DNA of 35,999 nt from Nitrospirota bacterium (GTDB lineage: Bacteria > Nitrospirota > Thermodesulfovibrionia > SZUA-242). This document shows, one piece after another, positions 1 to 10,019 of this stretch. The stretch lies in the NCBI GenBank assembly GCA_027021335.1, contig JALUUO010000072.1:1-35999 (forward strand). Direction: 5' to 3'. The position numbers and the translations under genes were made by a program. Under the pieces are notes generated by a model, which saw only the letters and a list, made by a program, of their open reading frames with translations, was not told where the DNA came from and did no database searches. Position 1 is the first letter of the stretch; every line of letters begins with the position of its first letter.

Positions 1-1
1 T

Positions 2-673
2 GATAAGAAGTTGACATACGGTTTTTCAGCAGCTTCTGCCTCTATCGATCCCGACGCCAGTAAACTTGATTTTGACACACCGGTTAATATGAATGATGAT
101 TTCAACCAAGGCTGGATAGTTGGCGGCCGGCTGGACTATCATCCTTTTGGAAATCTTAAGTTTTATCAGGGGGATTTTAAACGAGAAACCAAGGCTACCA
201 TCAGTATCGCAGCCTTCAGGTGGAGCAATGACGATGATAATAACTCATATATAAACACACCTGATTCAGGTGGAAAAAAGTTTGATGTTGATAAAGTGAC
301 AGGTTTTGAAGTAAGCAGCGCTTTTCGGACAGCAGGTTTTTCTGTTGATGCCCAGTACAACTTATTTAAAGCCGATACCGTGGATTCAGGCGTTACTAGT
401 GGTATATATAAAAACGGCAGCACGGACCTTACTAACTACTCTGTTGAGGGAGGATATATGCTGATTCCCAGCAACTTAGAGATAGTTGCAGCTTATCAGG
501 CGCAAGATGCAGACAACTATTCGAACCTATGGACCCGTACATCTGTGGGGGCCAACTGGTTCATACATGAACATGATATCAAGGTGCAGTTTACCTACAG
601 GGTTGGTAACAACCTGAAGGGTGCGGATAAAGATGAGAACGAACTGTTTTTGCAGACACAGTACGTATTTTAA
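2..673 (+). CDS. Phosphate-selective porin (OprP/OprO-like), C-terminal part
   Basis: The reading frame is open from the window edge, so the N-terminus is missing; a TTG at 11 is probably internal. The visible 223 residues alternate polar and hydrophobic positions in beta-barrel style and end in Q-Y-V-F; a terminal Phe is the usual outer-membrane assembly signal. Phrases such as GWIVGGRLDYHPFGN and the aromatic, Asp-rich loops resemble the phosphate-porin family O/P. It should carry anions, probably phosphate, across the outer membrane. The neighbours support this: a Pho-box-like array and pstS lie about 300 bp downstream. Family from sequence style and context; substrate is inference. Confidence 0.72.
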   Translation, partial: DKKLTYGFSAASASIDPDASKLDFDTPVNMNDDFNQGWIVGGRLDYHPFGNLKFYQGDFKRETKATISIAAFRWSNDDDNNSYINTPDSGGKKFDVDKVTGFEVSSAFRTAGFSVDAQYNLFKADTVDSGVTSGIYKNGSTDLTNYSVEGGYMLIPSNLEIVAAYQAQDADNYSNLWTRTSVGANWFIHEHDIKVQFTYRVGNNLKGADKDENELFLQTQYVF

Positions 674-695
674 AAATTACTGAAAGGAGAAAAAA

Positions 696-869
696 ATGTG
701 TCCCAAATTCAATAAAGGTATATGTGAAGTTGCAGGTATTGAGCCGGAATATATTGAGTGTGTGGATTTAGGTTTTTGCTATACAAGCAAGTACGAATAT
801 GAGATTTGCAGGCTTTACATGCTGCAATTCATGGTGGATTCCAGAAACCCGGTCGAGGTGTTTGCATAA
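696..869 (+). CDS. Small Cys-rich protein of unknown function (57 aa)
   Basis: I do not recognise a named family. The frame runs from ATG 696 to TAA 867-869 and has a strong ribosome site (AAGGAG, 684-689) seven bases upstream. It starts 22 bp after the porin stop, so it is probably co-transcribed with the porin. The protein has five cysteines (residues 2, 10, 22, 28, 38), many Tyr/Glu residues, and no signal peptide or membrane segment. The Cys spacing suggests a small metal-binding or redox fold, but no ligand can be assigned. Lack of a signal peptide argues for a cytoplasmic location. Its place between porin and pstS suggests a link to phosphate limitation (inference). Confidence 0.65.
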   Translation: MCPKFNKGICEVAGIEPEYIECVDLGFCYTSKYEYEICRLYMLQFMVDSRNPVEVFA

Positions 870-909
870 ACGGTAAGAAGAGGGGCAATTTTCCGGAAGG
901 TAGACAAGT

Positions 910-953
910 TCTAACGATTTTCTAACACAATACTAACAAAAAACTGTTAAATT
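910..953 (+). promoter_or_regulatory. Pho-box-like direct repeat array upstream of pstS
   Basis: CTAAC occurs at 911-915, 922-926 and 933-937, each exactly 11 bp apart and followed by A/T-rich spacers. A fourth, weaker unit (CTGTT) continues the same period at 944-948. PhoB/PhoP-type regulators bind direct repeats with an 11-bp period, and the array lies 30-70 bp before the pstS start. This is the expected activator site for the pst operon. The regulator itself is not in the window. A -10-like TTAAAT sits at 947-952. Confidence 0.7.
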
Positions 954-980
954 CAACTTCAAAATCAAGGAGTATCCATA

Positions 981-1997
981 ATGAATAAAAGAAAAAGCAT
1001 GTTTTTAGTAAAAATTTCCATTATTACAACCTTTGTACTGCTTCTGCTTTTTGCTGCCGGCCGACCTGTACATGCCGCTGATATTATTGCCATAGACGGC
1101 TCCAGCACGGTTTATCCAATAACTGAAGCTGTAGCCGAGGAGTTCGGGGCTGTGAACCGCTCGGCCCGTATTACTGTGGGTGTTTCAGGCAGCGGCGGCG
1201 GATTTAAAAAATTCTGCCGTGGCGAGACTGATATTTCCGATGCATCCCGGCCTATAAAGAAAAAAGAGATAGACCTCTGTAAGAAAAACAAGGTGGAGTT
1301 TATCGAGCTGCCCATAGCGTACGATGGTCTGGCAGTGGTTGTTAATCCTGCCAATAAATGGGCTGAAACCATGACTGTGGCTGAGCTTAAAGTCTTGTGG
1401 GAACCAAAGGCTCAGGGAAAAATAACTAAATGGAACCAGGTTCGCTCTGGATGGCCAAATAAAAAAATCAAGTTGTTCGGGCCTGGTGTTGACTCAGGAA
1501 CGTTTGACTACTTTACCGAGGCTATAGTCGGGAAAGCCCAGGCAAGCCGTGGGGACTTCACTTCCAGTGAAGATGATAACGTTCTGGTGCTTGGAGTTGC
1601 TGCAGACAAGTATGCCTTGGGTTTTTTCGGGTTGGCTTACTATCAAGAGAATCGCGATAAGCTCAAGGTGGTGGGGATAAATAACGGCTCTGCCACTGTA
1701 AAGCCGTCCCCTAAAACTGTTGAAAACGGCAGTTATACTCCCCTGTCACGTCCATTGTTTATATATGTCAGAAAAGATTCGGTTAAACGTCCGGAAGTTA
1801 ATGAATTTGTTGAGTTTTACCTGAAAGAAGGCCCGGCGCTGGCGCGAGAGGTTGGTTATATTTCACTGCCAAGTGATATTATGTCTGTCGTGACCCAAAA
1901 GTATAGAAAGGGAGTTACAAACTCAATTTACAGCGGTAATCCTAGTGTCGGTAAATCCTTAAAATCCCTGTTAAACAATTCTGTGGCCTTAAAGTAA
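981..1997 (+). CDS. pstS: Phosphate ABC transporter, periplasmic phosphate-binding protein PstS
   Basis: The 338-residue protein begins with a Sec signal peptide (about residues 1-32, cleavage after V-H-A). Phosphate-binding segments of the PstS family follow: GSSTVYPITEA near residue 40, GVSGSGGGFKKFCRGETDIS near residue 68, and GPGVDSGTFDYF near residue 168. It captures phosphate in the periplasm and hands it to PstCA. The start ATG has AAGGAG (967-972) upstream. It is the first gene of pstSCAB-phoU and sits directly behind the Pho-box-like array, so induction by phosphate starvation is likely. Length is normal for the family. Confidence 0.96.
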   Translation: MNKRKSMFLVKISIITTFVLLLLFAAGRPVHAADIIAIDGSSTVYPITEAVAEEFGAVNRSARITVGVSGSGGGFKKFCRGETDISDASRPIKKKEIDLCKKNKVEFIELPIAYDGLAVVVNPANKWAETMTVAELKVLWEPKAQGKITKWNQVRSGWPNKKIKLFGPGVDSGTFDYFTEAIVGKAQASRGDFTSSEDDNVLVLGVAADKYALGFFGLAYYQENRDKLKVVGINNGSATVKPSPKTVENGSYTPLSRPLFIYVRKDSVKRPEVNEFVEFYLKEGPALAREVGYISLPSDIMSVVTQKYRKGVTNSIYSGNPSVGKSLKSLLNNSVALK

Positions 1998-2018
1998 TGT
2001 TGAATGCTGCTATTAAAT

Positions 2019-2055
2019 CTCCTATGTGGAATTTACGTGTAGTTCCACATAGGAG
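2019..2055 (+). other. Perfect 13-bp inverted repeat between pstS and pstC
   Basis: CTCCTATGTGGAA (2019-2031) pairs perfectly with TTCCACATAGGAG (2043-2055) across an 11-nt loop. No T-run follows, so it is not a typical intrinsic terminator. In the pstS-pstC transcript it would form a strong stem-loop 22 nt after the pstS stop. The likely role is 3'-end protection of pstS mRNA or partial attenuation, giving more PstS than channel subunits (inference). Confidence 0.7.
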
Positions 2056-2095
2056 TTTGCGGGAAAAGCTTACAAGAAGAAGTTTTTAGGTTGAG

Positions 2096-3001
2096 ATGAA
2101 AAAAGGCGACTTAACGAAAAGTAAAATCAGACCCTGGGAATCTATCATTCATTCTCTGCTGTTTTTTTGCGGGATAATATCTATTTTTACGACAATAGGT
2201 ATTATAGGGGTACTTCTGTTCGAGTCGGTCTCTTTTTTTAAAGAGGTATCTTTTTCTCAATTCTTCCTGGATACCCAGTGGACTCCTCTTTTCTTGGATA
2301 AACATTTCGGTATCTGGCCCCTTGTTGCCGGCACATTTCTTGTCTCTTTTATTGCTTTGCTGGTTGCTGGTCCGATCGGGTTGTTGAGCGCAGTGCTTCT
2401 GAGCGAATTCGCTTCTGAAAGGTTGCGCAGAACTATCAAACCTATGATTGAGATATTGGCCGGAATTCCCACAGTGGTTTACGGATACTTTGCATTATTA
2501 TTCGTCACCCCATTACTAAAGAGGTTTATTCCGGAATTATCCGGTCTTAATGCGTTAAGCCCTGGTATTGTGATGGGTATTATGATTATTCCGATGATTT
2601 CATCTCTTAGTGAAGACGCTCTGTATGCGGTTCCAAGAAGCCTTCGTGACGGAGCCTTCGCTCTGGGCTCGTCCCGGTTGCAGGTGGCTCTTAAAGTTGT
2701 TTTTCCTGCCGCGTTTTCGGGGATAAGTTCGGCTTTTACCCTTGCAATATCACGTGCCATAGGTGAAACCATGATTGTCACGATCGCTGCCGGCCAGCAA
2801 CCTAATCTCACTCTGAATCCATTGCAATCCATAGAAACCATGACCGCTTATATCGTTCAGGTAAGCCTTGGCGATACACCACACGGAACAATTGAATATA
2901 AGACTATTTTCTCTGTTGGTATATTGCTTTTTCTGTTTACTTTCATACTAAACAGTTTCAGCTACTGGTCTAAGTCCAAGTTTAGAGAGATTTATGAATG
3001 A
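2096..3001 (+). CDS. pstC: Phosphate ABC transporter permease PstC
   Basis: A 301-residue inner-membrane permease with about six hydrophobic segments. The cytoplasmic coupling loop is recognisable: [17 protein letters not shown] near residue 180, followed by ISRAIGETM near residue 220. It forms the phosphate channel with PstA and is powered by PstB. ATG 2096 has only a modest ribosome site (AGGT, 2088-2091). It ends in a 4-bp ATGA overlap with pstA, indicating translational coupling. The 98-bp gap from pstS contains the strong stem-loop described separately. Confidence 0.95.
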   Translation: MKKGDLTKSKIRPWESIIHSLLFFCGIISIFTTIGIIGVLLFESVSFFKEVSFSQFFLDTQWTPLFLDKHFGIWPLVAGTFLVSFIALLVAGPIGLLSAVLLSEFASERLRRTIKPMIEILAGIPTVVYGYFALLFVTPLLKRFIPELSGLNALSPGIVMGIMIIPMISSLSEDALYAVPRSLRDGAFALGSSRLQVALKVVFPAAFSGISSAFTLAISRAIGETMIVTIAAGQQPNLTLNPLQSIETMTAYIVQVSLGDTPHGTIEYKTIFSVGILLFLFTFILNSFSYWSKSKFREIYE

Positions 3002-3873
3002 ATAACCTATTTGGACATAGAAGACGAATCTATCAGCGTTGGGCCGAGAGGACTTTTCTTGTTGCTGCTTATTTTGCCCTGGCAGTATCACTTGTAACCT
3101 TGGCGGTTCTGATAACTGATATATTAATGACGGGTGCCTCGAGACTGAGTTGGGACTTTATTACCAGTTTTCCTTCCCGAAGAGCCGGCCGGGCAGGAGT
3201 TTACTCACCCCTTGTTGGAACATTTTATATGATAGTTTTGACTGCCGTGATCTCCTTTCCCGTAGGGGTCGGAGCAGCTATCTACCTGGAGGAGTACGCC
3301 AAGAAGAATTTTTTTACCAGCTTAATAGAGATAAATATCGCAAACTTGGCCGGTGTGCCTTCCATAATATACGGTTTATTAAGCCTGGAGCTTTTTGTGA
3401 GGTTGTTGAACTTGGGTAGAAGCCTAATTGCCGGTTCTTTAACCATGGTGCTTTTGATCCTGCCTATTATTATTTTAGTATCCCGCGAGGCCCTTAAAAC
3501 TGTGCCACGCTCGGTTCGTGAAGCGTCTTTTGCTTTGGGAGCATCCAGGTGGCAGACTATATGGCATCAGGTGCTGCCTATATCGCTGCCCGGGATTCTT
3601 ACCGGTACCATTTTGGCTCTCTCAAGAGCCATAGGAGAAACAGCTCCCCTGATCATGATAGGAGCTCTGACTTACATAGCTTTTCTGCCGGATGGACTCT
3701 CATCGCCGTTTACCGTGTTGCCTATACAGATATTTAACTGGGTATCACGGCCACAGCATGCTTTTGCCGTAAATGCAGCCGCGGCAATAATAGTATTATT
3801 AGGTGTTCTTCTATCGATGAACGCTTTTGCGGTATGGTTGCGGAATCGTCTTCAAAAAAGAGTTAGCTGGTAA
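2998..3873 (+). CDS. pstA: Phosphate ABC transporter permease PstA
   Basis: A 291-residue membrane protein, the partner of PstC. It has about six hydrophobic segments and the PstA-type coupling loop [17 protein letters not shown] near residue 165, followed by [11 protein letters not shown]. The start overlaps the pstC stop (ATGA) and pstB begins four bases after its stop, so the three genes are tightly coupled. Length and motif order are normal for the family; no anomalies seen. Confidence 0.95.
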   Translation: MNNLFGHRRRIYQRWAERTFLVAAYFALAVSLVTLAVLITDILMTGASRLSWDFITSFPSRRAGRAGVYSPLVGTFYMIVLTAVISFPVGVGAAIYLEEYAKKNFFTSLIEINIANLAGVPSIIYGLLSLELFVRLLNLGRSLIAGSLTMVLLILPIIILVSREALKTVPRSVREASFALGASRWQTIWHQVLPISLPGILTGTILALSRAIGETAPLIMIGALTYIAFLPDGLSSPFTVLPIQIFNWVSRPQHAFAVNAAAAIIVLLGVLLSMNAFAVWLRNRLQKRVSW

Positions 3874-3877
3874 AAAC

Positions 3878-4645
3878 ATGAATCAACAAAACAACGCTGC
3901 ATTTGAGGTAGAGAGTCTTAACGCCTGGTATGGTGATCATCACGTTTTAAAAGATAACGATTTGCGTATTGATTCCAAATGCATAACTGCATTGATCGGA
4001 CCGTCGGGATGCGGTAAAAGTACTTTTATCAGATGTTTCAACCGTATGAATGATTTTATCCCTAATTTTAAACTATCAGGAAAAGTGATTTTTGAGGGGC
4101 AGGACCTGTATCAACCCCAGGTTGATCCGATAGAGGTCCGTCTCCGGATAGGTCTGGTTTTCCAGAAGCCAAATCCGTTTCCAAAGTCAATATATGACAA
4201 CATTGCTTATGGCCCAAGACTCCAGGGGATAAAAGACAGGACTAAGCTGGATTCAATTGTAGAAAGCAGCTTGAAAAAGGCTGCTATATGGGATGAAGTG
4301 AAAGATAAATTGAAAAAGAGTGCATTGGCTCTATCGGGCGGACAGCAACAGCGGCTTTGCATAGCACGAACCTTGGCTGTGGAGCCGGAGGTTATACTGC
4401 TGGACGAACCTTGCTCAGCGCTCGATCCGGCAGCTACTTCGAAAATCGAAGAGCTCATAATAAATCTTAAAGAGAACTATACGGTAATTATCGTAACCCA
4501 CAATATGCAGCAGGCGGGCCGTGTCTCGGATAATACGGTTTTCTTCTTTAATGGGGTGATTGTAGAGTCGGGTGAGACAAAAAACATTTTCACCAAACCT
4601 CTTAAAAAACAGACAGAGGATTACATAACAGGAAGATTTGGCTAG
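3878..4645 (+). CDS. pstB: Phosphate ABC transporter ATPase PstB
   Basis: A 255-residue ATPase that drives phosphate import. Walker A GPSGCGKS is at residues 41-48, the signature LSGGQ at 152-156, Walker B VILLDEP at 172-178 and the switch His at 208 (VTHNM). The frame is open 51 bp further upstream (ATG 3827), but that start lies inside pstA and would add 17 residues absent from PstB proteins. ATG 3878 follows the pstA stop by four bases and gives the normal family length, so I prefer it. Confidence 0.95.
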   Translation: MNQQNNAAFEVESLNAWYGDHHVLKDNDLRIDSKCITALIGPSGCGKSTFIRCFNRMNDFIPNFKLSGKVIFEGQDLYQPQVDPIEVRLRIGLVFQKPNPFPKSIYDNIAYGPRLQGIKDRTKLDSIVESSLKKAAIWDEVKDKLKKSALALSGGQQQRLCIARTLAVEPEVILLDEPCSALDPAATSKIEELIINLKENYTVIIVTHNMQQAGRVSDNTVFFFNGVIVESGETKNIFTKPLKKQTEDYITGRFG

Positions 4646-4702
4646 TTTAGGCTGATTCAGATTAGTTGAGATTAGGAGCTTTTAGCTTAGGAGGACGACT
4701 CT

Positions 4703-5404
4703 ATGGGTAAACACTTTCAAAGAGAGATTGAAAGGTTGAAGAAAAATACACTTGCTCTTAGCACTATGGTTGAGGAAAGTGTTCAGAAGGCCGTTAGAGC
4801 ATTGACTAAGCTGGATTCCGGACTTGCTGCTGAAGTGATAGATAATGATTACAAAGTAAACATGAAAGAGGTGGAGCTGGAAGAGGACTGTTTAAAGATA
4901 CTCGGGTTGCACCAGCCTGTTGCCATTGACCTTAGGTTTATTATTGCGGTTTTAAAAATCAACAATGACCTGGAGAGAATAGGAGACCTTGCCGTAAATA
5001 TTGCCGAGAGAGCGGCATTTCTTTCAAAGCATAAAAAGTTACATGTCCCAATGGATTTTTCCGGTATGACCAGGGAAGTTCAGTCGATGTTGAGAGGAAG
5101 CCTTGATGCCCTGGTCAATATGGATGCAAAATCTGCTTATGAGGTGCTTCTTGCCGATGATAGAGTGGATGCGATGAATCGTGAAATGTTTATTCAGGTG
5201 CAGAACGAGATAAGGAAAAATACATCAGAAGTAGAGAGTTTAATACACCTGCTGTCAGCCTCCCGCCACCTCGAAAGGATTGCGGACCATGCTACAAATA
5301 TAGCTGAAGATGTAATTTATATGATTGAGGGCGAAATTATACGCCATAAAGCTGAAGAATATCAATCGGATATCTCTCCTGATATTTCTTCTGATGAGGC
5401 ATGA
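4703..5404 (+). CDS. phoU: Phosphate signalling/transport accessory protein PhoU
   Basis: A 233-residue, all-helical protein built of two PhoU repeats. Each carries the acidic metal-binding signature: ERIGDLAVNIAE in the first half and ERIADHATNIAED in the second. PhoU restrains PstSCAB activity and mediates repression of the Pho response when phosphate is plentiful. The start has a clear TAGGAGG site (4688-4694). It follows pstB by 57 bp and precedes ettA by 9 bp. No phoR/phoB pair is present here, so the kinase it signals through must be encoded elsewhere. The C-terminus is Asp/Ser/Ile-rich and probably disordered. Confidence 0.95.
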   Translation: MGKHFQREIERLKKNTLALSTMVEESVQKAVRALTKLDSGLAAEVIDNDYKVNMKEVELEEDCLKILGLHQPVAIDLRFIIAVLKINNDLERIGDLAVNIAERAAFLSKHKKLHVPMDFSGMTREVQSMLRGSLDALVNMDAKSAYEVLLADDRVDAMNREMFIQVQNEIRKNTSEVESLIHLLSASRHLERIADHATNIAEDVIYMIEGEIIRHKAEEYQSDISPDISSDEA

Positions 5405-5413
5405 ACAAACACT

Positions 5414-7099
5414 ATGAGCAATGAACCCAATAAAATTATTTACTCCATGGTCGGAGTAAGCAAGTATTACGATAAGAAGCCGGTTTTAAAGGATATTTAT
5501 CTTTCCTATTTTTACGGGGCAAAGATTGGTGTTCTTGGTTTAAACGGTTCCGGAAAAAGCTCTCTTCTCCGTATTCTTGCCGGCAAGGATAAAGAATTCA
5601 CGGGTGAGGCAGTTCTCTCGCCCGGTCATACCGTAGGCCTTCTTGAGCAGGAACCGGAACTGGATGCAGGAAAAACAGTGCGGGAGATTGTTGAAGAAGG
5701 TGTTCGGGAAGTGGTTGATGCGCTTAATGAATACAACCTTATTAATGAAAAGTTCGCTGAGCCCATGTCTGATGATGAGATGAACAGGCTTATCGAACGC
5801 CAGGGGGAGGTCCAGGAAAAACTGGATGCAATGGACGCCTGGGATCTGGATTCACGCCTGGAGATGGCCATGGATGCACTGCGTTGTCCACCTGGAGATA
5901 CGCTTGTTAAGGTTCTATCCGGCGGCGAAAAACGCCGTGTGGCTCTTTGCAGGCTCCTTCTTCAGAAGCCGGATATTCTTCTGCTGGATGAGCCAACGAA
6001 CCATCTTGACGCTGAAACAGTTGCCTGGCTGGAGCGGCACCTTCAAAGCTACCCCGGTACCATCATAGCTGTAACTCACGACCGGTATTTTCTTGATAAT
6101 GTGGCAGGTTGGATTCTCGAGCTGGACAGGGGAGCCGGTATTCCCTGGAAGGGCAACTACTCCTCGTGGCTTGAGCAGAAAAAGAACCGCCTGCAAAAAG
6201 AAGAAAAGTCAGAGAGCGAAAGGCAGAAAACCCTCCAGCGTGAGCTTGAGTGGATACAGATGTCGCCCAAGGGCCGGCATGCAAAATCAAAAGCCCGTAT
6301 TAATTCTTATGAGGAGCTTCTTGCTCAGGACGCTGAAAAGAGTTCAAAAGAACTCGAAATCTATATTCCTCCGGGCCCTCGTTTGGGTGATGTAGTTATA
6401 AATGCCGATAACGTCGGCAAAACATACGGTGACAATATCCTTATGGAGGGGCTGACCTTCTCGCTTCCTCCTGGTGGAATTGTGGGGGTTATCGGTCCAA
6501 ACGGAGCAGGAAAAACCACGCTTTTCCGGATGATTACCGGCTTGGAAAAGCCTGATTCAGGCAGTTTTATTACAGGAGAAACTGTAAGGTTGGCATACGT
6601 TGACCAGAGCCGCGATGACCTTGATCCAGATAAAACTATCTGGGATGTCATATCCGGTGGTGCGGATACCATTGCGCTTGGTAAAAAGGAAGTCAACTCA
6701 CGTGGCTATGTGGCGCGTTTCAACTTTTCCGGGGCTGATCAGCAGAAAAAGGTTTCGATGCTCTCTGGAGGCGAGAGAAACAGGGTTCACCTGGCCCGCA
6801 TCTTGAAGGAAGAGGCTAATCTCCTTTTATTGGATGAACCTACTAATGACCTGGATGTAAACACCATGCGTGCCTTGGAAGAGGCCCTGGAGAATTTTGC
6901 AGGCTGTGCTGTTGTAATCAGTCACGACCGGTGGTTTCTGGATCGTATCGCTACGCATATTCTGGCCTTTGAAGGTGACAGCAAGGTGGTTTGGTTCGAG
7001 GGTAATTATTCGGAATATGAGGAGGATAGAAAAGCCCGCCTGGGCGCTGCCGCAGACCAGCCTCACAGCATAAAATACAGGCATTTGACCAGGATATAA
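5414..7099 (+). CDS. ettA: ABC-F ATPase, energy-dependent translational throttle EttA
   Basis: A 561-residue soluble protein with two ABC cassettes and no membrane segments. Cassette 1: GLNGSGKS near residue 43, LSGGEKRRV near 170, LLLDEPTNHLD near 192. Cassette 2: GPNGAGKTT near residue 360, LSGGERNRV near 454, LLLDEPTNDLD near 476. The N-terminal phrase GAKIGVLGLNGSGKSS and the length match EttA rather than Uup or YheS. EttA binds the ribosomal E site and gates entry into elongation according to the ATP/ADP ratio. It begins 9 bp after phoU, so it probably sits at the tail of the pst transcript, an unusual pairing. Confidence 0.92.
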   Translation: MSNEPNKIIYSMVGVSKYYDKKPVLKDIYLSYFYGAKIGVLGLNGSGKSSLLRILAGKDKEFTGEAVLSPGHTVGLLEQEPELDAGKTVREIVEEGVREVVDALNEYNLINEKFAEPMSDDEMNRLIERQGEVQEKLDAMDAWDLDSRLEMAMDALRCPPGDTLVKVLSGGEKRRVALCRLLLQKPDILLLDEPTNHLDAETVAWLERHLQSYPGTIIAVTHDRYFLDNVAGWILELDRGAGIPWKGNYSSWLEQKKNRLQKEEKSESERQKTLQRELEWIQMSPKGRHAKSKARINSYEELLAQDAEKSSKELEIYIPPGPRLGDVVINADNVGKTYGDNILMEGLTFSLPPGGIVGVIGPNGAGKTTLFRMITGLEKPDSGSFITGETVRLAYVDQSRDDLDPDKTIWDVISGGADTIALGKKEVNSRGYVARFNFSGADQQKKVSMLSGGERNRVHLARILKEEANLLLLDEPTNDLDVNTMRALEEALENFAGCAVVISHDRWFLDRIATHILAFEGDSKVVWFEGNYSEYEEDRKARLGAAADQPHSIKYRHLTRI

Positions 7100-7163
7100 T
7101 AAGGTGATAATTTAGCCTGATAAGTTGAGCGGTGTTTTTTGGTGTATGCCGATTTCAGGAAGG

Positions 7164-8969
7164 TTATCCGATCTGCAGAACTGTCATAAAAGCCTCTTGC
7201 GGAACTTCTACGCGTCCTACTTGTTTCATTCGCTTCTTACCTTCTTTCTGCTTTTCTATAAGCTTTCTCTTTCTGCTTATATCTCCGCCATAGCACTTAG
7301 CCGTTACATTTTTCCGCATTGCGGAAATTGATTCTCTAGCTATGATTTTTCCGCCTATAGCCGCTTGTATCACAACTTCATAAAGTTGCCTGGGTATTAC
7401 TGAACGCAATTTTTCCGTCACCTGTCTGCCGCGTGGATAAGCGGTATCGCGGTGCACTATCATCGAGAGAGCGTCCACCGGCTCTCCGTTTAAAAGAATA
7501 TCCAGTTTAACAAGCTTTGCAACTTTGTAACCAATAGGCTCATAGTCCAAGGATGCGTATCCCCTTGAGGCAGATTTCAAGCGATCGAAAAAATCCCATA
7601 GAATCTCGTTCAGTGGAAAGTCGTAAACAATTTTCATGCGGTCCGGCCCGAGATAACTTAGGTCCACCTGTGTTCCCCGCTTTGCCTGGCAGAGTTCCAG
7701 GATGGGACCAACGTACTGGCTGGGGAGAAATATCGTGGCGCGCACGTAAGGTTCCTCCAGGAAATCTATGTATTGTGCTTGAGGCATCTTAGCCGGGCTG
7801 TCTATAAGAACAACATCGCCGTTGGTCTTGTTAACGCGGTAGATCACTGTCGGTGCGGTACTGATAAGCGAAAGGTTGAATTCCCGTTCGAGTCTCTCTT
7901 TAATGATTTCCAGGTGCAGCAGGCCGAGAAAGCCGCATCTGAATCCAAAACCCAAGGCAGCCGAGGTTTCCGGTTCGTAACTGAAGGAGGAATCGTTCAG
8001 TCTGAGTTTCTCCATTGCCTCGCGTAAGTCTTCGTACTGTTCCGTATCTGTCGGGTAAAGGCCGCAGAAAACCATAGCCTTGACTTCCTTGTATCCGGGG
8101 AGAAGATCCATGGCGGGTTTAGCCGCATGAGTGACCGTATCTCCGATTTTTGTATCCTGAATACGTTTTATCCCCGCAATAATATAGCCCACAGCTCCTG
8201 CGGAAAGGCTCTCTGTTTTTATACGCTTTGGGGTAAATACACCAACTTCGATCGTTTCGTAAACTCCTCCGCCGGCCATGAGTTTTATTTTCTCTCCGGG
8301 CTTGAGTGTGCCGTTAAACAGACGAACAAGAATGATGACGCCCTGGTAACTGTCGAACCATGAGTCGAAAATAAGCGCCTGAAGCGGAGCATCGGCATCT
8401 CCAGCCGGCCCTGGAATCCTCTGCACTATAGCTTCCAGGATTTCCTTCCCTCCAGTGCCGTGTTTGGCGGATGCCAGTATAACGCTGGAAGAGTCGAGAC
8501 CCACGACATCTTCTATTTCTTCTGAAATTCGATCAGGCTCCGCACTAGGCAGGTCGATCTTGTTGATCACCGGAATTATTTCCAGGTCGTTATCAATAGC
8601 AAGGTAGGCGTTGGCAACCGTCTGAGCTTCGACTCCTTGTGTCGCGTCAACTATTAAAAGCGCTCCCTCACAAGCGGCAAGGCTGCGCGATACTTCATAG
8701 TTGAAGTCCACATGCCCTGGTGTGTCTATTAAATTCAGCGTGTAATCAAGACCGTCTGAAGCCCGGTAAGTAAGCCTTACGGCATGAGATTTGATGGTTA
8801 TGCCACGTTCTTTCTCCAGGTCCATAGAGTCAAGCACCTGTTCTGACATCTCACGCTTGGAAAGAGCTCCGGTGAGTTCAAGCAAGCGGTCTGACAGCGT
8901 GGTTTTGCCGTGATCTATATGGGCTATTATAGAAAAATTTCTGATATTGGCAGGCTTTGTTTTTTTCAC
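7164..8969 (-). CDS. lepA: Elongation factor 4 (LepA), ribosomal back-translocase GTPase
   Basis: A 601-residue translational GTPase of normal LepA length. G1 AHIDHGKT is at residues 16-23, DTPGHVDF at 82-89 and NKID at 136-139. The C-terminus [11 protein letters not shown] is the LepA-specific tail. It acts on stalled or mis-translocated ribosomes. The start codon is GTG (8967-8969), two bases after the stop of the ROK kinase gene, so the two are co-transcribed. Its 3' end faces ettA across a 64-bp gap with no clear terminator. Confidence 0.96.
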   Translation of the reverse strand: MKKTKPANIRNFSIIAHIDHGKTTLSDRLLELTGALSKREMSEQVLDSMDLEKERGITIKSHAVRLTYRASDGLDYTLNLIDTPGHVDFNYEVSRSLAACEGALLIVDATQGVEAQTVANAYLAIDNDLEIIPVINKIDLPSAEPDRISEEIEDVVGLDSSSVILASAKHGTGGKEILEAIVQRIPGPAGDADAPLQALIFDSWFDSYQGVIILVRLFNGTLKPGEKIKLMAGGGVYETIEVGVFTPKRIKTESLSAGAVGYIIAGIKRIQDTKIGDTVTHAAKPAMDLLPGYKEVKAMVFCGLYPTDTEQYEDLREAMEKLRLNDSSFSYEPETSAALGFGFRCGFLGLLHLEIIKERLEREFNLSLISTAPTVIYRVNKTNGDVVLIDSPAKMPQAQYIDFLEEPYVRATIFLPSQYVGPILELCQAKRGTQVDLSYLGPDRMKIVYDFPLNEILWDFFDRLKSASRGYASLDYEPIGYKVAKLVKLDILLNGEPVDALSMIVHRDTAYPRGRQVTEKLRSVIPRQLYEVVIQAAIGGKIIARESISAMRKNVTAKCYGGDISRKRKLIEKQKEGKKRMKQVGRVEVPQEAFMTVLQIG

Positions 8970-8971
8970 CC

Positions 8972-9922
8972 TTAGTCGTCAGCCTTTAATCTGTCAAATG
9001 CCATGCATGCGGCGCCAAGCACTCCTGCATCACCGGATAGTTCGGATCGCAAAATTTTCAGGTCGGATGAAAGCGGCTCAAAGGCGAGCTTCGAGACCTT
9101 GGAGCTAACCTCAGGGAAAATGAAATTCCATGCACCCAACATGCCGCCGCTGAATATTACAGCCTGGGGACTGAAGATATTTACGAGATTGGCAACTCCT
9201 ACTCCAAGGTTCGCTCCGGCGTCTTTTAGGATTTCCCTGCACATGATATCACCGTCAAGAGCCGTATCGTAAATGATTTTTGAGGTTACCTTGTAATAGT
9301 TTCCGTCGCAGCAATTTCTGACCATACTTTCGCGTTCGTCACCCAGCTCCTGAACCGCGCGATCAACAACAGCGGTCGCGGACGCATATGCCTCAAGGCA
9401 TCCGTGCTTGCCGCAATGGCATAAAGGGCCTTTAGTATTAATACTCATGTGTCCGAATTCTGCTGCGATATCAAGAAGTTTTCCTTGATGTATGACACCG
9501 CCTCCGACACCGGTGCCTAAAGTAATTAGTATAAAGTCGTCAAAAGGCCTGCCTGCCCCCATCCACTTCTCACCAAGTGCCGCTGCTGCCGCATCGTTGA
9601 CAAGGTTGACAGGCAGAGCAGTGGCATCCTCCAGGAAACTTTTAAGCGGCTGTCCTGCCGCGGCTTCCAGGTTGGGAGATGCTGCAACCTCTATGCCTCG
9701 TTTATCCACAATTCCGGCCGATGCCAAAGTAATTGCCGAAGCCTTGTCGCGGGATAGGGAGTTTACTGTTTCAAGGAGCAACTTTTTAAGATCAGGCGCG
9801 GTGCTGGGGGTTGTTTGCTTCAGTTTAGAAACAATACTACCGTCCTGTGTTACAGCTGCCGCCCGCAGGCTGGTTCCACCAAGGTCTATACCAATAACAA
9901 TGTTTTTATTATCACTTTCCAT
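8972..9922 (-). CDS. ROK-family sugar kinase, probable glucokinase
   Basis: A 316-residue soluble kinase. The ATP phosphate-binding motif [10 protein letters not shown] is at residues 11-20, the catalytic base D110 lies in [12 protein letters not shown], and GTGVGGGV at 136-143 is the second phosphate loop. The ROK zinc site is complete: H158, C168, C170 and C175 (CHCGKHGC). These features fit glucokinase of the ROK type, but fructose, mannose or N-acetyl-hexosamine specificity cannot be excluded. It is followed at two bases by lepA; 97 bp separate it from the DUF362 gene upstream. Confidence 0.88.
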   Translation of the reverse strand: MESDNKNIVIGIDLGGTSLRAAAVTQDGSIVSKLKQTTPSTAPDLKKLLLETVNSLSRDKASAITLASAGIVDKRGIEVAASPNLEAAAGQPLKSFLEDATALPVNLVNDAAAAALGEKWMGAGRPFDDFILITLGTGVGGGVIHQGKLLDIAAEFGHMSINTKGPLCHCGKHGCLEAYASATAVVDRAVQELGDERESMVRNCCDGNYYKVTSKIIYDTALDGDIMCREILKDAGANLGVGVANLVNIFSPQAVIFSGGMLGAWNFIFPEVSSKVSKLAFEPLSSDLKILRSELSGDAGVLGAACMAFDRLKADD

Positions 9923-10019
9923 AACTGTTAAGATAGCACAGGCCTCCGGCTCTTGAAAAGAGAGACAAAACCTTTACCGTCCTGAAATATCATGACAACT
10001 TTTCCTTGGTGGGGCAGCG

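Noticed and set aside
3827-3877. Upstream ATG extension of pstB
   Set aside because: It lies within pstA and adds 17 residues not found in PstB proteins; ATG 3878 gives the normal length.
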